Source of the DNA: Acidobacteriota bacterium
Lineage (GTDB): Bacteria; Acidobacteriota; Aminicenantia; UBA2199
Assembly: GCA_021817755.1 (NCBI GenBank)
Contig: JAKAGC010000279.1
Span: forward strand, 1-6,005
Length of the DNA: 6,005 nucleotides
Direction: 5' to 3'
A model generated the notes under the pieces. That model had not been told where the DNA came from, did not search any database, and saw only the letters and a program-made list of their open reading frames with translations. Below, piece by piece: positions 1-6,005 of this stretch; the stretch's first letter is position 1; the number at the start of each line of letters is the position of its first letter. The translations under genes were made by a program, and so were the position numbers.

Positions 1-412
1 TAATGTTCAAATCACTCGCGATCCCATGCCGGAACTTATATGTGATGAAGCCCAGGTAATTCGCCTTTTTCAAAATTTAATATCGAATGCGATCAAATTT
101 TGCGATAAAAAATCCCCTGAAATACACCTGGCGGCCCAGAAACAAGACCGTCAGGATGAATGGAAATTTCTTGTGAAAGATAATGGAATTGGGATTGAAT
201 CAGAACATAAAGATAATATCTTTAAAATTTTTCACAGGCTACACAGCCGGGATAAATTTCCGGGAACAGGTATCGGGCTGGCTATTTGCCAGAAAATAGT
301 GGAACGGCATGGAGGAAAAATTTGGGTAGAATCGACGGTTGGAGAAGGATCCTCGTTTTATTTTACTATACATAGAATGGATATGGACACTGATGGAGAA
401 GCCAATGAATAA
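1..412 (+). CDS. Sensor histidine kinase, C-terminal ATPase domain (5' end outside window)
   Basis: This is the 3' end of a histidine kinase gene that enters from the left edge; the first whole codon is at base 2 and 136 residues are visible. They form almost exactly one HATPase_c (GHKL) domain, which binds ATP and phosphorylates a His that would lie upstream. Visible motifs are the N box NLISNAIKF (Asn25 and Asn29 of the fragment), the G1 box DNGIG (Asp60), an F-box region IFKIFHRLH, the G2 box GTGIGL (88-93) and a final GEGSSF turn. The string HRLHSRDKFPGTGIGLAIC resembles the ATPase domains of phytochrome-type and multi-PAS kinases of the Cph1 kind. Sensor domains and the His box are not in the window, so the signal is unknown. 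The stop overlaps the start of the next gene, a small response regulator that is the likely phosphorylation partner. An in-frame ATG at 26 is internal, because the frame is open to the window edge. Confidence 0.93.
   Translation, partial: NVQITRDPMPELICDEAQVIRLFQNLISNAIKFCDKKSPEIHLAAQKQDRQDEWKFLVKDNGIGIESEHKDNIFKIFHRLHSRDKFPGTGIGLAICQKIVERHGGKIWVESTVGEGSSFYFTIHRMDMDTDGEANE
395..398 (+). promoter_or_regulatory. Ribosome binding site deciding the start at 405
   Basis: GGAG lies 6 nt before the ATG at 405, inside the end of the upstream kinase gene. The in-frame ATGs at 339 and 393 have no comparable site, and the residues they would add look like out-of-frame translation of the kinase. This fixes 405 as the start and implies translational coupling to the kinase. 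Confidence 0.7.
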
Positions 413-851
413 AAAGAAGGATGAAAATCTTCAGATCCTCCTGGTTGAAGATAACCCGGATGATGTATTACTAACCCGCGTTGCGTTCGAAGACAGCCGG
501 TTCGATCATCAATTACATGTAGTGGAAAACGGGGAAGAAGCAATAAAATTTTTAAAGAAAAAAGGTCAATATAAGAATCACCCGCGCCCCCATTTAATTC
601 TTCTGGATTTGAACCTTCCACGGGTATCGGGTATCGAAGTTTTAGAACAATTAAAACAGGATAATCATTTAAGTGTTATACCGATTGTTGTATTAACTAC
701 TTCTACATATGAAGAAGATGTGTTAAAATGTTATAAACATCATGCCAATTGTTTTATAACCAAACCGGTTGATCTGGATAGTTTTATGTCGGTGGTAAAA
801 CTGATCGAGCATTTTTGGTTCGATGTGGTAACATTACCGCCTTATGAATAG
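405..851 (+). CDS. Single-domain response regulator, Rcp1-like
   Basis: This 148-residue protein is one receiver (REC) domain with no output domain. It takes a phosphoryl group from a kinase and probably acts by protein contact or as a phosphate carrier. The acidic pair Glu15/Asp16 is in LLVEDNPDD, the phospho-acceptor is Asp68 in LLDLNLP, the switch Thr98 is in VVLTTS, the aromatic switch position is Phe117, and the conserved Lys120 is followed by Pro121. The long loop between the second helix and the third strand (about residues 54-63) and the C-terminal HFWFDVVTLP tail are typical of the Rcp1 group, which partners phytochrome-type kinases in cyanobacteria. Its start overlaps the upstream kinase stop by 8 nt, and that kinase has a Cph1-like ATPase domain, so the two form a likely cognate pair. 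The family call is firm; the partner is inferred from position. Confidence 0.93.
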   Translation: MNKKKDENLQILLVEDNPDDVLLTRVAFEDSRFDHQLHVVENGEEAIKFLKKKGQYKNHPRPHLILLDLNLPRVSGIEVLEQLKQDNHLSVIPIVVLTTSTYEEDVLKCYKHHANCFITKPVDLDSFMSVVKLIEHFWFDVVTLPPYE

Positions 852-888
852 CGAAACTCACCATGTGTGAAAAAGGGTATCGAAATAT

Positions 889-894
889 AAGGAG
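889..894 (+). promoter_or_regulatory. Ribosome binding site deciding the start at 900
   Basis: AAGGAG ends 5 nt before the ATG at 900. A TTG codon directly upstream at 897 is in frame, but it would sit only 2 nt from the site, so ATG at 900 is preferred. This is the strongest Shine-Dalgarno match in the plus-strand cluster, which fits independent translation of this gene after a 48-nt gap. Confidence 0.75.
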
Positions 895-899
895 TTTTG

Positions 900-2792
900 A
901 TGAAGCGAATATCGAAAGAAGATAAATTAATTTCCATCGATATCCTCCTGGTTGAAGACAGCCCGGATGATGCGGTTTTTATCCAGGAAATGCTTTCTGA
1001 AATGATTTTAACCGTAAGCAATGTGAGGTGGGTGGAAAGTCTTTCCGATGGAATTGCCTGGTTAAATCGTAAACATATCGATCTTGTACTATTGGATCTC
1101 AATCTACCGGATAGCCGTGGGATGGAAACCATTTTAAAATTTAAGGCACAATCCTCCCGTACACCATTTATCGTTTTAACGGCATTGGGCCATGAAGAAA
1201 TGGGTAGAAAAGCCATACAAGAAGGCGCCCAGGACTACCTGTGTAAGACTGAAATCAACTCCAATATGCTTGAAAATGCTCTTCGTTTTTCATTGGAAAG
1301 GCATCAACTTTTGGTTCAACTGGATAATAAAAAGAAACAACTGGAAGAAAATCACCGTAGGTTACTACATATAATAGAAAAAAATGCAGACGGAATAATA
1401 ATCATCGATCCGAACGGATTATTGAAATTCTTGAACCCGGCTGCGGAGAATTTAATTCAGCACTCCGGCAATCCTTCTGAGAAAAATAACGATTTATTGG
1501 CTCGTTTAGCTAATATCCTTCACTCTTACCAAGCCATTACAGGGAATAGCTGGGAATTAAATTTAGCAGCAGAAAATGAAAAACCATTTGTTCTCGAGGT
1601 AAGGATGAAGGCGATCGATTGGGATGGAGAAACCGCTTATCTGGCTACCTTAAGGGATATTTCGGAACGCAAACAATTGGAGAGATCCCTTCTTGTTGAG
1701 AAAGAACGCCTCGATATTACTCTTCGCTCGATCGCGGACGGGGTAATTACAACGGATACGGAAGGGAGAATTATTTCTATTAATCCATCTGCTATCCACA
1801 TGATCGGCCTGCAAGACAAGCAAAATATTTCTGGAAAAACGATCCGGCATGTTATTGGGAATTCAAAATGGGAAAGCCAATTAAAATCAAAATGCTCGTT
1901 CTATGATACATGTACAATTATTGTGAATGGGAATGAAATGATTATGGAATATGCCTGTTCCCCGATAATCGACAGTGAAAAACGAATAACCGGTTATGCA
2001 TTTATTATGAGAGATATAACCCTCCGAAAGAAAATGGCAGAAGAGATGATTAAAATTCAAAAACTTGAATCTCTTGGCATTGTCGCCGGTAGGCTCGCTC
2101 ATGAATATGATAATGTTTTAACGGTTATTCTCGGGAATATCTCCATAACTAAAAAACAGGTGGGAGAAGACGACGAAGCCATGAAATTGCTTGAAAAAGC
2201 AGAACAAAGTGCTTTGAAAGCAAGGGCATTAACAGATCAGCTTCATACTTTCTCCAGGAGTGGGGACTTCCTTCATAAAAATGGATCAATTATCAAACTT
2301 ATTTATGAAGTAGTCGATGAGCTGCTGGGTTCAACCAAAGAACATTATAACATTCAGTGGCAGATCGGAGATGATTTGTGGCCGGTGGAATTCGACCGGA
2401 ACCAGGTTTATACTGCTTTTTGGAATGTTGTAAAAAATGCGGGAGAATCAATGCCCCAGGGTGGGGATGTATTGATTACTCTTGAAAATATAATAATTGA
2501 TGAAAAAGATGCGATTCCTCTCAAATCAGGCAATTATGTTAAAATATCTGTCACCGATAAAGGAGAAGGAATGCCGAAAGAAACACGGGCAAAAATTTTC
2601 GATCCCTTTTTTACTACAAAAGAAAATAGCCCGGGTATGGGATTGGCAACCACATTTTCAATCATTCGAAAACATGAAGGAACGATAGAGGTAAGTTCAG
2701 AAGAAGGGACAGGAACAACTATTTCGATTTTTTTACCGGCATCTTCTCTATCCAGAAAAAAATCGAAGCATCCCCAAGTGAGTGAAAAATGA
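900..2792 (+). CDS. Soluble sensor histidine kinase, REC-PAS-PAS-HisKA-HATPase
   Basis: A 630-residue kinase with no signal peptide or membrane segment, so probably cytoplasmic. An N-terminal receiver (about 12-130) has Glu19/Asp20, phospho-acceptor Asp66 in LLDLNLP, Thr94 and Lys116. A helical linker (about 131-153) leads to PAS1 (about 152-255, ending LRDIS) and PAS2 (about 269-374, ending MRDIT), joined by a helix containing EKERLDITLRSI. The dimerisation and phosphotransfer domain (about 385-450) has His401 in LAHEYDN. The ATPase domain (about 495-613) shows the N box NVVKN (509-513), G1 DKGEG (553-557), F box FDPFFTTK and G2 GMGLAT (579-584), followed by a Ser/Lys-rich tail. His401 is followed by Glu402 and Asn405, which keeps the E/DxxN pattern linked to phosphatase activity in HisKA kinases. 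The box departs from the usual AGGIAHEYNN by Arg for Gly and Asp404 for Asn. It lies 48 nt after the response regulator and overlaps the next kinase by 4 nt. The receiver suggests it is itself controlled by an upstream kinase. PAS ligands cannot be read from sequence. Confidence 0.94.
   Translation: MKRISKEDKLISIDILLVEDSPDDAVFIQEMLSEMILTVSNVRWVESLSDGIAWLNRKHIDLVLLDLNLPDSRGMETILKFKAQSSRTPFIVLTALGHEEMGRKAIQEGAQDYLCKTEINSNMLENALRFSLERHQLLVQLDNKKKQLEENHRRLLHIIEKNADGIIIIDPNGLLKFLNPAAENLIQHSGNPSEKNNDLLARLANILHSYQAITGNSWELNLAAENEKPFVLEVRMKAIDWDGETAYLATLRDISERKQLERSLLVEKERLDITLRSIADGVITTDTEGRIISINPSAIHMIGLQDKQNISGKTIRHVIGNSKWESQLKSKCSFYDTCTIIVNGNEMIMEYACSPIIDSEKRITGYAFIMRDITLRKKMAEEMIKIQKLESLGIVAGRLAHEYDNVLTVILGNISITKKQVGEDDEAMKLLEKAEQSALKARALTDQLHTFSRSGDFLHKNGSIIKLIYEVVDELLGSTKEHYNIQWQIGDDLWPVEFDRNQVYTAFWNVVKNAGESMPQGGDVLITLENIIIDEKDAIPLKSGNYVKISVTDKGEGMPKETRAKIFDPFFTTKENSPGMGLATTFSIIRKHEGTIEVSSEEGTGTTISIFLPASSLSRKKSKHPQVSEK
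2789..2792 (+). other. ATGA stop-start overlap between the two tandem kinases
   Basis: The TGA of the first kinase (2790-2792) and the ATG of the second (2789-2791) share four bases. Upstream there is only a poor Shine-Dalgarno match in the AAGTGAGTG stretch. Such junctions commonly work by termination-reinitiation and keep the two products in a set ratio; that mechanism is inferred here. Confidence 0.8.
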
Positions 2793-5080
2793 AAAACAAA
2801 ACTAAACTACTCAGCCTGGAAGACGATCAAGAAGATATAATTCTTTTAAAAGAGATGATCGCGGATGAGAATTCGACAGATCCGGATAATCAAGAATTTG
2901 AAGCCATATTCTTAACCAGTTTAAAAGAGGGGATCGATTTTATCCTTGAAAACAAGGTAGATGTAATTTTACTGGATTTATCTCTTCCGGACAGCTTCCG
3001 CTTAGATACGCTTAAAAATCTTACGAGGAACGGGACTTCAGGGGATATCCCCGTTATTGTATTGACTGCATTGGATGATAAAGAAACTGGAATCGAAGCA
3101 GTAAAAATGGGCGCCCAGGAATACCTGGTAAAAGGTCAGATTACTCCCGACCTTCTATTCAAAGCCATTCGATATGCAATCGAACGTCACCTGCTGAAAA
3201 GCCGGTTAAAAAATGAAACAATTGTATTAAAACAAAGTGAAGACCACTTAATTAAAATAATTACCAGCGATCCGGATGGAGTTGTAATCCTGGATACGCT
3301 TCATATTGTCCGTTTTATAAATCCTGCTGCTGAAAAATTGCTGGACAGAACCCGTAAGTATTACCTGGGAAAACCATTCGAATATTCTTTTCCAAGGAAC
3401 GAGTTTGTTAGTTCCGAGATTGAAATTACCCGTAAAAAGGAAACTGTTATACTTGAAGTACGATCTGTTTCTATCGATTTCCAGGGAGATAGAGCATGGT
3501 TGATTTCGCTTCGTGATATCAGTTTAAAGAAAAGACTTCTAAATGCATTTTCCGAGGAAAAAGAACGGCTCGATATTACGTTGCGTTCCATTGGCGACGG
3601 CGTAATCGCAGCGGATGAATTCGGGAATATCTCTATTATTAATAATGTTGCAATGGAAATTATCGGACTTCCGGGGGAAGCTATAGTAGGAAAACCATTA
3701 GACGATGTTCTTATTTTAAAGAATAAATCCACTGGACATCTGTTAAAAAATCCTTCTGCAAAAATTATGAAAACAGGGAAATTAATCGATAGCATCGGTT
3801 TAATCGATTGGGTACTTGTTTCCGGTAGTGGCGAAGAAATACCGGTAGAGTTCTCAGGAGCCCCGGTTCGAAAACAAAAAGAAGTGATGGGAGTGGTATG
3901 GGTAATTTGCGATGTTTCTGAAAAAAAAGAACTGGAAGAAGAGGCAATTAGAGGACAAAACCTGGAAGCATTGGGTGTTTTAGCTGGAGGAATCGCTCAC
4001 GAATACAATAATATTCTAACTTCTACTCTGGGTTATATTTCCCTAGCAAAAAATACTCTAAAAAGCGATCTGCGGATTGTGGGAAGATTAAAAAAAGTAG
4101 AACAAGCCGCTTTACGTGCTAAGGAAATTTCTTCCCGCCTCCTTACTTTCTCGAAAGGAGGAGAACCAAGAAAAAAAACCGAATCGATTATTCCGACTCT
4201 TAAAGCTGCAAGTCTTATAATAACTCGGTTTCCAGGAGTAAAAATTCTTTGGGAAATTGAAGATGCTACCTGGCGTGCCAATTTCGATCCGGAACAAGTC
4301 GAATTGGCAGTAAAGAATATTTTAAAGAATTCTATCGAAGCAATGCCTGAAGGAGGAGAAATCCTGGTAAAAGTAGAAAACCTTCGGGTTCCTGAAATAA
4401 AATTTTCAAATATAAGACGGGGTAATTATATCAAGATTTCCATTTCCGACCAGGGAACAGGAGTACCATGCGATTTTGTAAAAAAAGTTTTCGCACCTTA
4501 TTTTTCAACAAAACAGAATGCAGAAGGAATGGGACTCACTACCGCTTATTCGATTATCCGAAAACATGGTGGGTGGATTCGTATGAAATCCCGGGGAGTC
4601 GCTGGAGAGGGAAGTGTCGTAACAATTCTTCTACCGATAGCCTCTGTCGGTAATGATATGGATGAATCAAAATCCGATATTCCAAAATTCGGGGCAATAA
4701 ATCCCATTAAAGGGAAAGTTCTGGTTATGGATGATGAACCATTTATTCGTGAGGTTGCTTCGGAATTGTTGGAGACTCTATGCTATGAAGCGGTTGTCGC
4801 AGAATCCGGAGAAGAAGCATTAATTATCTATAGAGAAGCACTTAAAACCAATAATCTATTTTTCGCTGTTATATTGGACCTGGTTATCCCTTCCGGAATG
4901 GGAGGAAAAGAATGCATTCGAAAACTATTGGAATTAGATCCGAATGTGAATGCCATTGTTTCAAGCGGTTATTCAAATGATCCGGTAATGGCGAATTATA
5001 AAGATTATGGATTTAAAGGAGTTCTGCCCAAACCTTATCAACTCGATGACCTGGATTCAACGCTTGAAAATTTAAAATAA
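2789..5080 (+). CDS. Hybrid sensor histidine kinase, REC-PAS-PAS-HisKA-HATPase-REC
   Basis: A 763-residue paralogue of the preceding kinase with an added C-terminal receiver and no membrane segments. REC1 (about 5-123) has Glu11/Asp12, phospho-acceptor Asp63 in LLDLSLP, Thr93 and Lys115. PAS1 (about 153-246) ends LRDIS, and PAS2 (about 261-377) ends CDVSEKK. The His box has the canonical form AGGIAHEYNN with His404. The ATPase domain (about 500-617) has the N box NILKN (510-514), G1 DQGTG (554-558), F box APYFSTK and G2 GMGLTT (580-585). REC2 (about 643-763) has Asp648/Asp649/Glu650, phospho-acceptor Asp697 in LDLVIPSGMGG, Ser725 and Lys748-Pro749. Both ends can therefore be phosphorylated. 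REC2 probably takes phosphate from His404, while REC1 is more likely an input from another kinase. The ATG overlaps the upstream stop as ATGA and has only a weak Shine-Dalgarno sequence, which points to translational coupling. The gene ends 9 nt inside the convergent idi gene. No output domain follows REC2. Confidence 0.95.
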   Translation: MKNKTKLLSLEDDQEDIILLKEMIADENSTDPDNQEFEAIFLTSLKEGIDFILENKVDVILLDLSLPDSFRLDTLKNLTRNGTSGDIPVIVLTALDDKETGIEAVKMGAQEYLVKGQITPDLLFKAIRYAIERHLLKSRLKNETIVLKQSEDHLIKIITSDPDGVVILDTLHIVRFINPAAEKLLDRTRKYYLGKPFEYSFPRNEFVSSEIEITRKKETVILEVRSVSIDFQGDRAWLISLRDISLKKRLLNAFSEEKERLDITLRSIGDGVIAADEFGNISIINNVAMEIIGLPGEAIVGKPLDDVLILKNKSTGHLLKNPSAKIMKTGKLIDSIGLIDWVLVSGSGEEIPVEFSGAPVRKQKEVMGVVWVICDVSEKKELEEEAIRGQNLEALGVLAGGIAHEYNNILTSTLGYISLAKNTLKSDLRIVGRLKKVEQAALRAKEISSRLLTFSKGGEPRKKTESIIPTLKAASLIITRFPGVKILWEIEDATWRANFDPEQVELAVKNILKNSIEAMPEGGEILVKVENLRVPEIKFSNIRRGNYIKISISDQGTGVPCDFVKKVFAPYFSTKQNAEGMGLTTAYSIIRKHGGWIRMKSRGVAGEGSVVTILLPIASVGNDMDESKSDIPKFGAINPIKGKVLVMDDEPFIREVASELLETLCYEAVVAESGEEALIIYREALKTNNLFFAVILDLVIPSGMGGKECIRKLLELDPNVNAIVSSGYSNDPVMANYKDYGFKGVLPKPYQLDDLDSTLENLK

Positions 5081-5623
5081 ATACTCTCGTTGTATGCGTT
5101 CCCATTCCATCTTAAACCATGGGGTATAATGTTCAGGATTATTGGCGATATCCTTCGTCAAATCATAAATATTCACATACTTCCAATTAGCAATTTCATC
5201 CGGATTGGCTGAAATCGGAGCATCTGATACACCTCGATATACACTGCATAATTCATTCTCAGATCCGATTTCATTTCCGTTTTTTTTATAAGTAGCGGAG
5301 TATTGAAATTTAAAAAGAAAAGTAAGGGGTGTATCGATGTTTATCTCTTCTTTAAGTCTTCGATGTGCGGCATCAAGATCCTCTTCTCCTTCCCTGGGAT
5401 GGCTGCATACGCTATTAGACCAGTATAAAGGCCATAATGGTTTTAAGGAACTTCTTTCTTGTATAAGCAATTCTCCTTTTGAATTAAAGATAAAAATTGA
5501 GAAAGCGCGATGTAATATCCCCTTCCCTTTATGACATTCTGCTTTGGTTTCATACCCTATAATATTATCCAGAGGATCTAAAATTATCAATCGTTCACTC
5601 GATATGGGATTCGGTAAATTCAT
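5072..5623 (-). CDS. idi: Isopentenyl-diphosphate delta-isomerase, type I
   Basis: A type I IDI of the Nudix fold, which interconverts IPP and DMAPP in isoprenoid synthesis in the cytoplasm using a divalent metal. From the ATG at 5623 it has 183 residues, against 182 for E. coli Idi, and the active-site spacing agrees: metal ligands His31 and His38 (E. coli 25 and 32), catalytic Cys73 in NSVCSHP (67), His75 (69), Glu93 (87), and Glu122 and Glu124 in ENELC (114 and 116, with a two-residue insertion before them). A C-terminal TPWFKMEW segment matches the SPW region of the E. coli enzyme. An in-frame GTG at 5665 would add 14 residues; ATG is preferred for its GGAGA site 7 nt upstream and for the length match. 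The gene follows the ABC permease on the same strand and its stop overlaps the end of the convergent kinase gene. Function is well supported; only the start is uncertain. Confidence 0.95.
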   Translation of the reverse strand: MNLPNPISSERLIILDPLDNIIGYETKAECHKGKGILHRAFSIFIFNSKGELLIQERSSLKPLWPLYWSNSVCSHPREGEEDLDAAHRRLKEEINIDTPLTFLFKFQYSATYKKNGNEIGSENELCSVYRGVSDAPISANPDEIANWKYVNIYDLTKDIANNPEHYTPWFKMEWERIQREYLF

Positions 5624-5630
5624 CACATTG

Positions 5631-5635
5631 TCTCC
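5631..5635 (-). promoter_or_regulatory. Ribosome binding site favouring the idi start at 5623
   Basis: Read on the minus strand, GGAGA lies 7 nt before the ATG at 5623. The competing GTG at 5665 has AGGAG at 5676-5680, 10 nt upstream, which is a better core match at a longer distance and before a weaker start codon. Both starts could be used. Confidence 0.5.
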
Positions 5636-5683
5636 AATATAATCCTTTTTAATCGAAAAAGCCACTTATTTTCAACTCCTTTT

Positions 5684-6005
5684 TTACTTGGAAATAAATC
5701 GTTTGAAATTAAAAAGTGAAATAGTAATAATAACAACCGCAATTGCTCCAAGAGCCAATAACTCATTATAAAAATATTCAAATCCGTTCCCTTTGAGAAA
5801 TATTTCACGGATTATTTTTATCAGGTATGCAAGCGGATTGATTTTAACCAGGAACTGCAACACAGATGGAACATTCTGTGTGGGAGTAAATAGCCCGGAA
5901 AGTAAAATAAAATTAATCATTGAAAACCAGGCGAAGAAAAGAGCCTGCTGCTGCGTATTTGCTACAGTCGAAATAAATAGCGCATAGGAAAGTATGGCAG
6001 GCAGG
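5684..6005 (-). CDS. ABC-2 type transporter permease, C-terminal part (5' end outside window)
   Basis: The frame is open from the right edge to a TAA at 5684-5686 and gives 106 residues. They show the end of an integral membrane subunit of an ABC-2 type exporter: a hydrophobic segment (about 1-15) ending in STVANTQQQA, another (about 22-39) followed by a conserved-looking LSGLFTP and NP..Y region (Asn56, Pro57, Tyr60), an amphipathic REIFLKG stretch (66-72), and a last membrane helix (about 82-100) before a short basic tail. The STVA.TQQQA...LLSG pattern is typical of the YhhJ/YbhS-like permeases, which pair with a separate ATPase; that gene would lie to the right. The substrate cannot be inferred. 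The stop lies 60 nt before the preferred idi ATG, or 18 nt before the alternative GTG, so the two genes are probably co-transcribed. An internal ATG at 5920 is not the start. Confidence 0.9.
   Translation of the reverse strand, partial: LPAILSYALFISTVANTQQQALFFAWFSMINFILLSGLFTPTQNVPSVLQFLVKINPLAYLIKIIREIFLKGNGFEYFYNELLALGAIAVVIITISLFNFKRFISK

Noticed and set aside
339..404. Longer N-terminus for the small response regulator from ATG 339 or 393
   Set aside because: The added residues are out-of-frame kinase sequence, no ribosome site fits, and the receiver begins properly from the ATG at 405 with GGAG upstream.
858..870. Imperfect TCAC-N5-GTGA palindrome in the 48-nt gap, as an operator or hairpin
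   Set aside because: Arms of only four bases are expected by chance; no T-tract follows and no promoter elements are recognisable around it.
842..1216. Minus-strand open frame of 124 codons across the start of the first tandem kinase
   Set aside because: It lies opposite a clear receiver domain, has no recognisable motif, and its composition is that of an antisense shadow.
3361..3795. Minus-strand open frame of 144 codons opposite the hybrid kinase
   Set aside because: It is fully antisense to the PAS domains of the kinase and has no family resemblance or supporting start context.
5100..5130. Possible hairpin CCCAT...ATGGG just past the kinase stop, as a terminator
   Set aside because: A five-pair stem with a large loop and no U-tract on either strand, lying within the idi coding region.
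5793..5987. Plus-strand open frame of 64 codons opposite the permease
   Set aside because: It is antisense to a frame with clear ABC-2 permease features and lacks any motif.

Overview
This is a gene-dense, moderately AT-rich bacterial window. About 5.1 kb of plus-strand two-component signalling genes meets, head to head, a minus-strand pair made of an ABC-2 type permease and a type I isopentenyl-diphosphate isomerase. Nothing fixes the species. Soluble multi-PAS kinases, a small Rcp1-like receiver protein and a type I IDI suggest a free-living environmental bacterium rich in sensory kinases, but that placement is inference only.

Plus strand, in order: (1) the last 136 codons of a histidine kinase (1-412) whose ATPase domain resembles those of phytochrome-type kinases; (2) a single-domain response regulator (405-851) whose start overlaps the kinase stop; (3) after 48 nt, a soluble REC-PAS-PAS-HisKA-HATPase kinase (900-2792); (4) joined to it by an ATGA overlap, a paralogous kinase with the same layout plus a C-terminal receiver, REC-PAS-PAS-HisKA-HATPase-REC (2789-5080). 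The spacing (8-nt overlap, 48 nt, 4-nt overlap) and the lack of any visible terminator suggest one operon. Together the genes hold three ATPase modules and four receiver domains. All the phospho-acceptor residues that can be seen are intact, but there is no DNA-binding, cyclase or other output domain. The set therefore looks like a cytoplasmic phosphorelay or phosphate-distribution network whose output lies elsewhere.

Minus strand, read from the right edge: the last 106 codons of an ABC-2 permease (5684-6005), then idi (5072-5623, possibly from 5665). The stop of idi lies inside the end of the last kinase gene, giving a 9-nt tail-to-tail overlap. IDI interconverts IPP and DMAPP, the building blocks of isoprenoids such as carotenoids and quinones. 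The permease presumably pairs with an ATPase encoded beyond the right edge.

There is no gene-free stretch longer than about 60 nt. I saw no tRNA, rRNA, CRISPR array, insertion sequence, riboswitch or convincing terminator. The most unusual point is the tandem, translationally coupled kinase pair with four receivers and no output domain. I did not find a clearly new type of system.
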